64,000 bases of DNA from Nocardioides marmotae (GTDB lineage Bacteria > Actinomycetota > Actinomycetes > Propionibacteriales > Nocardioidaceae): the NCBI RefSeq assembly GCF_013177455.1, contig NZ_CP053660.1, forward strand, positions 620,001 through 684,000. The letters are read 5' to 3'. Positions 27,819 through 36,061 of this stretch are shown here, in pieces (the stretch's first letter is position 1; each line of letters starts with the position of its first letter). The notes beneath the pieces are model-generated. The model was given only the letters and a program-made list of their open reading frames with translations. It had not been told where the DNA came from and searched no databases. The position numbers and the translations under genes are program-made.

Positions 27819-27847
27819 TTGAGCGGCCCCGGACCCCGGCCTACCGT
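27819..27847 (+). promoter_or_regulatory. Promoter of the short leader transcript
   Basis: TTGAGC (27819-27824) and TACCGT (27842-27847) are separated by 17 bases. This is the best -35/-10 pair in the gap after pdxH and would start RNA near 27854, about 27 bases before the 12-codon ORF. Confidence 0.55.
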
Positions 27848-27880
27848 TGGCAGCACACGGGAGAGGAGGTGGTCCGAAGA

Positions 27881-27919
27881 ATGAGTTCTTTCAGGACGCG
27901 TGAGGTGGCTGCCCGCTAG
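27881..27919 (+). CDS. 12-codon leader ORF upstream of drug exporter
   Basis: ATG 27881 to TAG 27919 encodes MSSFRTREVAAR. It has an unusually strong SD, AGGAGGT at 27864-27870, ten bases upstream, matching the anti-SD over seven bases. Its stop lies five bases before a stem-loop and 270 bases before an MFS exporter. A peptide this short with such a perfect SD is more likely to be translated for regulation than for its product. No amino-acid bias (runs of one residue) of a biosynthetic attenuator is seen; three of twelve residues are Arg. Confidence 0.5.
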   Translation: MSSFRTREVAAR

Positions 27920-27924
27920 CAGCC

Positions 27925-28049
27925 CCAGCAGGACGACGGGGCGCTGCCCCGCAGGCTGCTGGCGAATCCACAGCAGCTACCCGACCCGCAGGTGAGCCGG
28001 CCCCGTCCGCCGGCAGGGGTCCTCCACGGAGGACCACACCTGCGGGTCG
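27925..28049 (+). ncRNA. Structured leader/small RNA downstream of the 12-codon ORF
   Basis: Two nested hairpins are readable. Stem-loop 1: CCAGCAG (27925-27931) with CTGCTGG (27956-27962), enclosing GGGGC-GCT-GCCCC (27938-27950). Stem-loop 2: a perfect 13-bp stem, CGACCCGCAGGTG (27982-27994) with CACCTGCGGGTCG (28037-28049), enclosing an 8-bp hairpin GGTCCTCC-AC-GGAGGACC (28018-28035). No U-tract follows. The gap 27814-28186 has no gene apart from the leader ORF, so this structure is the main content. It may be a 5' leader reaching into the exporter gene or a separate small RNA. It matched no riboswitch class known to me. Confidence 0.5.
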
Positions 28050-28096
28050 CTGCATGTCCGGGCCGCCCACCGGCGCCGGTTGTGACACGCGACAAG

Positions 28097-28129
28097 TTGT
28101 CCCAGGCAACCACCGGGAATAAGGTTGCC
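28097..28129 (+). promoter_or_regulatory. Promoter with palindromic operator for MFS-MarR operon
   Basis: TTGTCC (28097-28102), 17 bases, TAAGGT (28120-28125). The inverted repeat GGCAACC (28105-28111) / GGTTGCC (28123-28129), 11 bases apart, covers spacer and -10. A second palindrome, GACAA-G-TTGTC (28091-28101), overlaps the -35. The centre spacing of 18 suits a MarR dimer, and a MarR gene is the second gene of the operon. Confidence 0.65.
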
Positions 28130-28186
28130 GTTGTCAACTGTTCACCGTGCGTGACCGCACCAGCCGTACCGACGAAGCGAGACCCC

Positions 28187-29782
28187 GTGACGCCAGCACC
28201 GCCCGCCCCGACCGCCGAGCAGACCGGGGAGATGACCCACCGCCAGATCCTCGAGGCCCTCTCCGGCCTCCTGCTGGCCATGTTCGTCGCCATGCTGTCG
28301 AGCACGGTGGTCAGCAACGCGCTGCCGCGCATCGTCACCGAGCTGGAGGGCAGCCAGAGCGGCTACACCTGGGTCGTGGTCGCGACGCTGCTCACGATGA
28401 CCGCGACCACCCCGATCTGGGGCAAGCTCGCCGACCTGTTCAGCAAGAAGATGCTGGTCCAGGTGGCGCTGGTCATCTTCGCGGTCGGCTCGCTGATGGC
28501 CGGTCTCGCCCCGAACATGGAGGTGCTGATCGGTGCTCGCGCCGTCCAGGGCCTCGGTGTCGGCGGCCTGACCGCGCTGGTGCAGGTGGTCATCGCCTCG
28601 ATGGTGAGCCCCCGCGAGCGGGGCCGCTACTCCGGCTACATCGGCGCGGTCTTCGCCACCGCCACCGTCAGCGGACCGCTCCTCGGTGGCCTGATCGTCG
28701 ACTCGCCGCTCGGCTGGCGCGGGTGCTTCTACGTCGGCATCCCGGTCGCCCTGCTCGCCTTCGTCGTCCTCCAGGCCAAGCTGCACCTGCCGGTCGTCAA
28801 GCGCGAGGTCAAGATCGACTACGCCGGCGCGACGCTCATCGTCGCGGGCGTCTCCATCCTGCTGGTCTGGGTCTCCCTGGCCGGCGAGCAGTTCGCCTGG
28901 GCCTCGGGCACGACCGCCGCGATGCTCGCCGCCGCCGCCGTGGTCATCGGCGCCGCGCTGTACGTCGAGGCGAAGGTCGCCACCGAGCCGGTCGTCCCGC
29001 TGCGCCTGTTCCGCGACCGCACCACCTCGCTGGCCACCCTGGCCTCGGTGATGATCGGCGTCGCGATGTTCGGCTCCACGGTCTACCTGAGCCAGTACTT
29101 CCAGATGTCGCGAGGCATGACCCCCACCAACGCCGGCCTGATGTCGATCTGCATGGTCGGCGGCCTGCTGGTCTCGAGCATCGTCTCCGGCCGGATCATC
29201 ACCGCCACCGGCCTGTGGAAGCGCTGGCTCGTGGGTGGCTCGGTCCTCGTCGTCGCCGGCTTCGCGCTGCTCTCGACGATCGACGCCGAGACCTCGCTGG
29301 TCCTCGTCGGCCTGTTCATGGCGGTCCTCGGCGTCGGCATGGGGGCGACGATGCAGAACCTCGTCCTCGCGGTGCAGAACAACGCCAAGGCCGCCGACCT
29401 CGGCGCCGCCAGCTCGGTCGTCGCGTTCTTCCGCTCCATCGGCGGCACGATCGGGGTCTCCGCGCTGGGCGCGCTCCTGGCGCACCAGGTCTCGGACAAG
29501 ATGGCCTCCGGCCTGCGCCAGATGGGTGTCGACCCCTCCGCGGCGGGCGGCGGCGGCAGCATCCCGGACCTCGCCGACCTGCCCGCTCCGATCCGCGCGC
29601 TCTACGAGGGCGCCTTCGGGGAGGCCACCGGCCACCTGTTCATGGTGTCGGTACCGTTCGCCGCGGTGGCGCTGCTGTGCGTGCTCTTCATCAAGGAGGT
29701 GCCGCTGCGCACCACCACGCAGGACGAGCCGTCGCCCGAGACTTCGGCCCCCGAAGCGACCGAGGAGCTCAGCCGGCGATGA
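28187..29782 (+). CDS. DHA2-family (EmrB/QacA) MFS drug exporter
   Basis: 531 residues from GTG 28187; GTG 28151 in the same frame is an alternative. Hydropathy gives fourteen membrane helices, the DHA2 layout. Landmarks: an N-terminal LLLAMFVAMLSSTVVSNALP helix, motif A GKLADLFSKK near residue 80, and the motif-C-like SGPLLGGLIVDSPLGWR near 160-180. The hydrophilic C-terminus is Glu/Thr-rich. Members expel drugs or dyes with proton entry. It overlaps the MarR gene by ATGA and has its own promoter with a MarR-like operator, so it is likely induced by its substrate. Substrate unknown. Confidence 0.9.
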   Translation: MTPAPPAPTAEQTGEMTHRQILEALSGLLLAMFVAMLSSTVVSNALPRIVTELEGSQSGYTWVVVATLLTMTATTPIWGKLADLFSKKMLVQVALVIFAVGSLMAGLAPNMEVLIGARAVQGLGVGGLTALVQVVIASMVSPRERGRYSGYIGAVFATATVSGPLLGGLIVDSPLGWRGCFYVGIPVALLAFVVLQAKLHLPVVKREVKIDYAGATLIVAGVSILLVWVSLAGEQFAWASGTTAAMLAAAAVVIGAALYVEAKVATEPVVPLRLFRDRTTSLATLASVMIGVAMFGSTVYLSQYFQMSRGMTPTNAGLMSICMVGGLLVSSIVSGRIITATGLWKRWLVGGSVLVVAGFALLSTIDAETSLVLVGLFMAVLGVGMGATMQNLVLAVQNNAKAADLGAASSVVAFFRSIGGTIGVSALGALLAHQVSDKMASGLRQMGVDPSAAGGGGSIPDLADLPAPIRALYEGAFGEATGHLFMVSVPFAAVALLCVLFIKEVPLRTTTQDEPSPETSAPEATEELSRR

Positions 29783-30273
29783 CCGCCACGACCGTGACCC
29801 CCGTGACCGCGGACCCGCACGCGACCGGGGCGACGGGGCGCGATGACTCCCTGCGCCGGTTGGAGCAGGAGGTCGGCGTGCTCATGCGACGCGTCCGCCG
29901 CGTCATCGGCGAGCGCGCCAGGACCGTCCACCCCGACCTGCAGCCGGCGTCGTACTTCATGCTCGACTACCTCATCGGTCACGGGCCGGTGCGGGCCTCG
30001 GAGATCGCGGAGGTCTTCGGGATCGACAAGGGCGCGATCAGCCGGCAGGTCCAGCACCTCCTCGAGCTCGGCCTGGTCGACCGCTCGCCGGACCCGAACG
30101 ACGGCCGCGCCACGCTCCTCGCCGTGAGCGCGGACGCCGCCCGGCGGATCGAGGAGGTCGCCACGGCGCGCCGGCGCTACCTCGACCAGCGGCTCGACGA
30201 CTGGACCGATGACGACCTGGCCGACCTCGCGGCCAGCCTGGGCCGCTACAACGCGACCCTCGGCCCCGAGTAA
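29779..30273 (+). CDS. MarR-family transcriptional regulator
   Basis: 164 residues. The winged helix-turn-helix lies near residues 70-130: PVRASEIAEVFGIDKGAISR, then QVQHLLELGLVDRSPDPNDG and RATLLAV, the conserved wing with DxR. ATG 29779 overlaps the exporter stop (ATGA), so regulator and exporter are coupled. It most likely represses the operon through the GGCAACC/GGTTGCC palindrome at 28105-28129 and releases on binding a drug-like ligand. No cysteine sensor is obvious. Confidence 0.9.
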   Translation: MTATTVTPVTADPHATGATGRDDSLRRLEQEVGVLMRRVRRVIGERARTVHPDLQPASYFMLDYLIGHGPVRASEIAEVFGIDKGAISRQVQHLLELGLVDRSPDPNDGRATLLAVSADAARRIEEVATARRRYLDQRLDDWTDDDLADLAASLGRYNATLGPE

Positions 30274-30304
30274 CCGCCCAGCCCGGCTCAGCCGCCCAGC
30301 CGGC

Positions 30305-31918
30305 TCAGCCGGCCAGCCAGGCCGCGGTGTCCGGCGGCAGGTCGGCGACGACCGGGCCGCTGGCCAGCAGCAGCTCACCGGGCGGCAGTGCGACGGGCTC
30401 GGACCCGCAGTTGACCGCCACGGTCACCGGCCCGCGCCGGAAGAGCAGCACCTCCGGGGAGCCGGAGTCGAGGATCTCGACGTCGTCGCTCCCGGTGGTG
30501 GCGAAGGTACGCCGCGCGGCAAGCGCCGAGCGGTAGAACGCCAGCGTCGAGTCGGGGTCGGCCGCCTGCGCCTCGACGTGCATCGCCTTCCAGTCCAGCG
30601 GCTGCGGCAGCCACGGCTGCTCCGTGCCCGGGCCGAACCCGTACGGCGGGGTGTCGCCGCTCCACGGCACCGGGACCCGGCAGCCGTCGCGGCCGACCTC
30701 GCCGGTGCGGAACCAGGACGGGTCCTGGCGGAACTCCGGCTCCACGTCGACCTGCTCGAGGCCGAGCTCCTCGCCCTGGTAGAGGTAGGAGGAGCCGGGC
30801 AGCGCGAGCATCGCCATCGTCGCGGCGCGGGCGCGCGCCAGGCCGCGCTCGCCGCCGCCGTACCGCGTGGTGTGCCGGACGACGTCGTGGTTGCTCAGCA
30901 CCCAGGTCGGGGAGGCGCCCACGGGGGCGATCGCCTCGAGGGTGCCGGTGATGACGTCGGCGAAGGCCTTGGCCGACCACGGCGCGAGCAGCCAGGCGAA
31001 GTTGAAGGACTGGTGCATCTCGTCGGGGCGCACGAAGCGGGCCATCGACTCCGGCGTCTGGGTCCACGCCTCGGCCACCATCATCCGGTCGCCGTCGTAC
31101 TCGTCGAGCACGGTGCGCCAGCGGCGGTAGACGTCGTGGACCTCGGGCTGGTCCCACATCGGCTCGTCGCGCAGGGTCCGCTCGACCATCGAGTGCTCCT
31201 CGTTGATCGGTGCCCCGCTGCCGAGCTCCTCGCCCTCGCCGACCACCTGGTCGCGCAGGCCGTCCTCCTTGACCATGCCGTGGGCGACGTCCACCCGGAA
31301 GCCGTCCACGCCGCGGTCGAGCCAGAAGCGCAGGACGTCGACGAACATCTCGCCGACCTCGGGGTTGCGCCAGTCGAAGTCGGGCTGGGTGGAGTCGAAG
31401 AGGTGGAGGTACCACTGGCCGTCCGGCACCTGGGTCCATGCCGGGCCGCCGAAGACCGAGAGCCAGTTGTTCGGCGGCTCGCCGGGCCGGTCGGCGGGGG
31501 AGTCGCGGAAGATGTAGCGGGCCCGCTCGGGGCTGCCCGGCCCCGCGGCCAGCGCGGCCTGGAACCACGCGTGCTCGTTCGAGCTGTGGTTGGGCACCAG
31601 GTCGACGATCACCTTCAGGCCCAGGTCGTGGGCCGTCGCCACGAGGGTGTCGGCGTCGGCGAGCGTGCCGAACAGCGGGTCGACGTCGCAGTAGTCGGCC
31701 ACGTCGTACCCGTGGTCGTGCTGGGGCGAGGTGTAGAACGGCGTGATCCACAAGGCGTCGACGCCGAGGTCGCGCAGGTACGGCAGCCGCGAGGTGATGC
31801 CGGGCAGGTCGCCGACGCCGTCACCGTCGCTGTCGGCGAAGCTGCGCACGTAGACCTGGTAGGTGACCGCGTGCCGCCACCACTCGGCGCCGGTCGGGGT
31901 TGGATCGTTCAAAGCCAT
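30305..31918 (-). CDS. GH13 alpha-glucosidase / oligo-1,6-glucosidase
   Basis: 537 residues from ATG 31918. GH13 regions: region I DLVPNHSS near 103-110; region II DGFRVDVAHG near 205-214 with the nucleophile Asp; region III MMVAEAW near 270 with the acid/base Glu; region IV LSNHDVVRH near 333-341. The WWRHAVTYQVYVRSFADSDGDGVGD start and the LRDLGVDALWITPFY segment are typical of the oligo-1,6-glucosidase/trehalose-hydrolase subfamily. It hydrolyses alpha-glucosides such as maltose or isomaltose in the cytoplasm. A LacI-type operator lies 31 bases upstream. No transporter genes are adjacent, so it stands alone. Confidence 0.9.
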   Translation of the reverse strand: MALNDPTPTGAEWWRHAVTYQVYVRSFADSDGDGVGDLPGITSRLPYLRDLGVDALWITPFYTSPQHDHGYDVADYCDVDPLFGTLADADTLVATAHDLGLKVIVDLVPNHSSNEHAWFQAALAAGPGSPERARYIFRDSPADRPGEPPNNWLSVFGGPAWTQVPDGQWYLHLFDSTQPDFDWRNPEVGEMFVDVLRFWLDRGVDGFRVDVAHGMVKEDGLRDQVVGEGEELGSGAPINEEHSMVERTLRDEPMWDQPEVHDVYRRWRTVLDEYDGDRMMVAEAWTQTPESMARFVRPDEMHQSFNFAWLLAPWSAKAFADVITGTLEAIAPVGASPTWVLSNHDVVRHTTRYGGGERGLARARAATMAMLALPGSSYLYQGEELGLEQVDVEPEFRQDPSWFRTGEVGRDGCRVPVPWSGDTPPYGFGPGTEQPWLPQPLDWKAMHVEAQAADPDSTLAFYRSALAARRTFATTGSDDVEILDSGSPEVLLFRRGPVTVAVNCGSEPVALPPGELLLASGPVVADLPPDTAAWLAG

Positions 31919-31948
31919 GGGCCCATGAAACCAGACGCAGCGGCCCCG

Positions 31949-31962
31949 GGGGAGCGCTCCGA
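31949..31962. promoter_or_regulatory. LacI-family operator (CebR/MalR-like)
   Basis: GGGGAGCGCTCCGA holds the perfect palindrome GGAGCGCTCC (31951-31960). LacI-family sugar repressors of Actinobacteria (for example CebR, TGGGAGCGCTCCCA) bind this core. It is in the 100-base divergent gap between the GH13 gene and the gene at 32019, closer to the former. Confidence 0.65.
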
Positions 31963-32018
31963 GGGGAGCCCGGGCGGGTGGTCGTCCGCGGCCGGTCCGG
32001 GCACGCAAGGATGGCGGG

Positions 32019-32741
32019 GTGTCGACGCCCCCCACGCCCACGCTGATCGTCCCCGCCACCTTCAACGGCCCGCCCGGCTCGGGCAACGGCGGCTGGTGCG
32101 CCGGCGCGCTCGCCCAGCACGTGGCCCCGGGGGCCGCCGGCGGCGGCGTCGAGGTCCGGCTGCGCAAGCCGCCGCCGCTGGACGTGCCGATGCCGGTGGG
32201 CGAGCAGGACGGCTGGACCGTGGCGACGCTCGACGGCGCGGTGGTGCTGCAGGCCCGACCGGGCCCGGCGCCCGAGCCGCTGGCCCCGGTCCCGCTCGAC
32301 GTCGCGACGGCCGCCGCGGCGGCGTACGACGGGTTCCGCGCGCACCCCTTCGCCCACTGCTTCTCCTGCGGCCCGGAGCGGGCCGCAGGCGACGGGCTGC
32401 GGGTCTTCCCCGGCCCCGTGGCCGGGGAGCCCGGGGTCGTCGCGGCGCCGTGGACGCCGGGCCCCGACCATGCCACCCCCGAGGCGACGTGGGCCGCCAT
32501 CGACTGCGCCGGCGCCTGGGCCGCCGGCATCGGCGAGCGCCCGATGGTGCTGGGCTCGATTACCGCCGAGGTGCACGCCCTGCCCGAGGCCGGCGCCGAG
32601 CACGTCGTCGTCGGCGCCGTGCGCTCCCGCGACGGTCGCCGGCACCACACCGCCACCACCCTCCGCGCCGCCGACGGTCGGCTCCTCGCCGCCTCCGAGC
32701 AGGTGTGGTTCGAGATCGACCCCTCCGCCTTCACCGGCTGA
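32019..32741 (+). CDS. Hotdog-fold thioesterase-like protein
   Basis: 240 residues from GTG 32019. The N-terminal TFNGPPGSGNGGWCAGALAQ matches the start of the acyl-CoA thioesterase/PaaI-like hotdog helix region. A central HPFAHCFSCGPERAAGDGLR carries a CxxC motif, followed by a second half with WAAIDCAGAWAAG, which may be a second hotdog. Proteins of this type are annotated as hypothetical in Actinobacteria. Thioesterase activity is inferred only. It is divergent from the GH13 gene and could share its operator; it ends 16 bases from the convergent photolyase gene. Confidence 0.55.
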   Translation: MSTPPTPTLIVPATFNGPPGSGNGGWCAGALAQHVAPGAAGGGVEVRLRKPPPLDVPMPVGEQDGWTVATLDGAVVLQARPGPAPEPLAPVPLDVATAAAAAYDGFRAHPFAHCFSCGPERAAGDGLRVFPGPVAGEPGVVAAPWTPGPDHATPEATWAAIDCAGAWAAGIGERPMVLGSITAEVHALPEAGAEHVVVGAVRSRDGRRHHTATTLRAADGRLLAASEQVWFEIDPSAFTG

Positions 32742-32757
32742 GCGGCACCGGCTCAGG

Positions 32758-34113
32758 TCAGCGGATCCGCTCCCAGCGGGCCAGCGCCTCGCGGCGCTCG
32801 GCGGCGTGGTCGACGATCGGCTCGGGGTAGCCGACCGCGGCGCGGACCTCGCCCGACGGCTCGTGCGGGTCGGGCACCCGCTCGGGGTCGGCGAGCTCCG
32901 CCACCCAGCGGCGCACGTAGGCCCCCTCCGGGTCGAACCTGCGGCCCTGGCCGGTGGGGTTGAAGACCCGGAAGAACGGCGAGGGGTCGGTGCCGGAGCC
33001 GGCCACCCACTGCCAGCCGTGGTTGTTGGAGGCGAGGTCGCCGTCGGAGAGCCAGTGCAGGAAGTGGCGGGCGCCGTGCTGCCACTCCACGTGCAGGTCC
33101 TTGACCAGGAAGCTGGCGGTGATCATCCGCACCCGGTTGTGCATCCAGCCGACCGAGCGCAGCTGACGCATCCCGGCGTCGACGACGGGGAAGCCGGTGC
33201 GGCCCTCCTGCCAGGCCTCGAACAGCGCGCCGGGCTCGTCGTAGTCGAGCCGGGCGTACTGGGTCTTGTAGTACTCCCGGGCGGTGCGCGGCTGGCGCCA
33301 GAGCACGTCGGCGTAGAACTCCCGCCACGCCAGCTCCTTGCGGTACGTCGCCGCGCCGGTGCTCCGCCTCCGCGCGAGATCGCCGAGCAGCTGCCGCGGG
33401 TGCACCTCGCCCCACTTCAGGTGCACCGACATCCGCGAGGTCCCGTCGGTGCCCGGCAGGTCGCGCTGCTCGTCGTAGTCGTCGATGCCCTGGTCGAGGA
33501 ACGCCCGCCACCGCTCGGCGGTCGCGTCCTCGCCCGCCGCGGGCAGCTCCAGCCCGTCGGGCGGGTCGACCTCGGGGAGCCCGACGGTGCCCTCGTCGAG
33601 CGCCAGCCAGTCCGCGTGCGCCGGGGCGTCCTGCGGCGCCGGCCGGTCCTGCTGGGCCCAGACGCGGTGGAAGGGGGTGAAGACCCGGTAGTGGTCGCCC
33701 GAGCCGCTGGTCACCGTGCCCGGGGGCACGGCGTAGGGCGAGCCGGTGCGCACGAGCTCGACCCCGTCGGCGGCCAGCGCCTGCTCGACGGCCGCGTCCC
33801 GCTCGCGGCCGTAGGGGCCGAAGTCGGCCGCGACGTGGACCCGCTCGGCGCCGGCCGCGCGGGCGGCGAGCGGCACGCGACGTACCGGGTCGCCCTCCCC
33901 GACCTGCAGGCCGGGGGCTCCGAGGCCGCGCAGGGCGGCGTCGAGCGAGCGGAGCGACGCGGCGAGGTAGGCCCGGCGGGTCGGGCCGGCGGGGCCCCAC
34001 AGGCGGGGGTCGAGGACGAACAGCGGGAGCACCGCGCCGTCCGCGCACGCCTCGAGCAGGGCGGGGTTGTCGCGCAGGCGCAGGTCGCGGCGGAACCACA
34101 TCACACTGGACAC
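32758..34113 (-). CDS. Deoxyribodipyrimidine photolyase
   Basis: 451 residues from GTG 34113 (GTG 34104 is the alternative). The N-terminal antenna domain begins VMWFRRDLRLRDNPALLEA. The FAD domain holds GATYRKELAWREFYADVL near 275-292, FPVVDAGMRQLRSVGWMHNR near 320-340, and VKDLHVEWQHGARHFLHWL, SNNHGWQWVAGSGTDPSPFF near 355-395. This is the class I CPD photolyase pattern, with the WMHNR and NNHGWQW motifs. The enzyme uses blue light and FADH- to split cyclobutane dimers. It is divergent from the IdeR-type gene with about 57 bases between starts. Confidence 0.93.
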   Translation of the reverse strand: MSSVMWFRRDLRLRDNPALLEACADGAVLPLFVLDPRLWGPAGPTRRAYLAASLRSLDAALRGLGAPGLQVGEGDPVRRVPLAARAAGAERVHVAADFGPYGRERDAAVEQALAADGVELVRTGSPYAVPPGTVTSGSGDHYRVFTPFHRVWAQQDRPAPQDAPAHADWLALDEGTVGLPEVDPPDGLELPAAGEDATAERWRAFLDQGIDDYDEQRDLPGTDGTSRMSVHLKWGEVHPRQLLGDLARRRSTGAATYRKELAWREFYADVLWRQPRTAREYYKTQYARLDYDEPGALFEAWQEGRTGFPVVDAGMRQLRSVGWMHNRVRMITASFLVKDLHVEWQHGARHFLHWLSDGDLASNNHGWQWVAGSGTDPSPFFRVFNPTGQGRRFDPEGAYVRRWVAELADPERVPDPHEPSGEVRAAVGYPEPIVDHAAERREALARWERIR

Positions 34114-34170
34114 GGGTGCCCGGTGCCCAGCCGGATGCCGCTCCAGGGCCCATGGGACACAATGACCGGC

Positions 34171-34857
34171 GTGAGCGACCTGATCGACACCACCGAGATG
34201 TACCTCCGGACCATCTATGAGCTGGTCGAGGAAGGGATCGTCCCGCTGCGTGCCCGGATCGCCGAGCGGCTGCACCAGAGCGGGCCGACGGTCTCCCAGA
34301 CCGTGGCCCGGATGGAGCGCGACGGTCTGGTGACCGTCGAGGGCGACCGGCACCTCGAGCTCACCGACGAGGGCCGGCGGCTCGCGGTCCGGGTGATGCG
34401 CAAGCACCGGCTGGCCGAGCGGCTGCTGACCGACGTCATCGGGCTGGAGTGGGAGCTGGTCCACGAGGAGGCGTGCCGCTGGGAGCACGTCATGTCCGAG
34501 ACCGTCGAGCGCCGCCTGCTGGAGCTGCTCGACCACCCCACGGAGTCGCCGTACGGCAACCCGATCCCCGGCCTGGCCGAGCTCGGCCAGGAGCCGGCGC
34601 CCGAGGGCTTCATGGAGGGCGTCGAGCCGCTGTCGAAGGCCGCGGGCTTCGACGAGGGCCGCGTGCTCGTGCGCCGCATCTCCGAGGAGATGCAGAAGGA
34701 CGAGGTCCTGATGAGCGCCCTGCGGCGGGTCGGCGCGCTGCCCGACAAGACCGTCACCGTGGTCGCGACCGAGGAGGGCGTGCTCGTCGGCTCCGGCGGG
34801 GAGACCGCCGAGATCGTCCCCGAGGCGGCCAACCACATCTTCGTCCGCCGCCTCTGA
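34171..34857 (+). CDS. IdeR/DtxR-family iron-dependent regulator
   Basis: 228 residues from GTG 34171, chosen because VSDLIDTTEMYLRTIYELVE aligns residue for residue with the start of IdeR; ATG 34162 is possible. The DNA-binding helices cover ARIAERLHQSGPTVSQTVAR, then MERDGLVTVEGDRHLELT. The metal/dimer domain has HRLAERLLTDVIGLEW and HEEACRWEHVMSE, with the ligands expected of IdeR (Met/Cys/Glu/His set), and a C-terminal SH3-like extension is present. With Fe2+ it represses iron-acquisition genes. A CACAAT hexamer ends seven bases before the GTG, so a leaderless message is plausible. Confidence 0.88.
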   Translation: MSDLIDTTEMYLRTIYELVEEGIVPLRARIAERLHQSGPTVSQTVARMERDGLVTVEGDRHLELTDEGRRLAVRVMRKHRLAERLLTDVIGLEWELVHEEACRWEHVMSETVERRLLELLDHPTESPYGNPIPGLAELGQEPAPEGFMEGVEPLSKAAGFDEGRVLVRRISEEMQKDEVLMSALRRVGALPDKTVTVVATEEGVLVGSGGETAEIVPEAANHIFVRRL

Positions 34858-34861
34858 GGGC

Positions 34862-35769
<908 letters not shown>

Positions 35770-35773
<4 letters not shown>

Positions 35774-36039
35774 CGTGCGTAGCGGAGCGCGGCCCGGGCG
35801 CGGGCCTTCTCCGCCTCCACCTCGCGGTCCTTGGGCGGCGCGGTGGTCACCAGGTCGTCGAGCAGGTGCTGGGTGACGTGGGCGATCTCGGCCACGGCGC
35901 GGTCGAAGGCCGCCTGGTTGGCCTGGGAGGGCTTGGTGGTGCCGCTGACCTTGCGGACGTACTGCAGGGCCGCCGCGGTGACCTCGTCGCCGGTGGCGGG
36001 CGGCTCGAAGTTGTGAAGGGGGCGGATGTTGCGGCACAT
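35770..36039 (-). CDS. DUF2277 family protein
   Basis: 89 residues from ATG 36039. The start MCRNIRPLHNFEPPATGDEV and the continuation QYVRKVSGTTKPSQANQAAF match the DUF2277 family closely, whose members are about 80-90 residues and of unknown function. It is coupled to the sirtuin gene by GTGA and divergent from the enoyl-reductase-like gene. The longer frame upstream is a shadow of that neighbour. Confidence 0.88.
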
Positions 36040-36061
36040 GCCTCCAGCGTACGTTTCCGCC

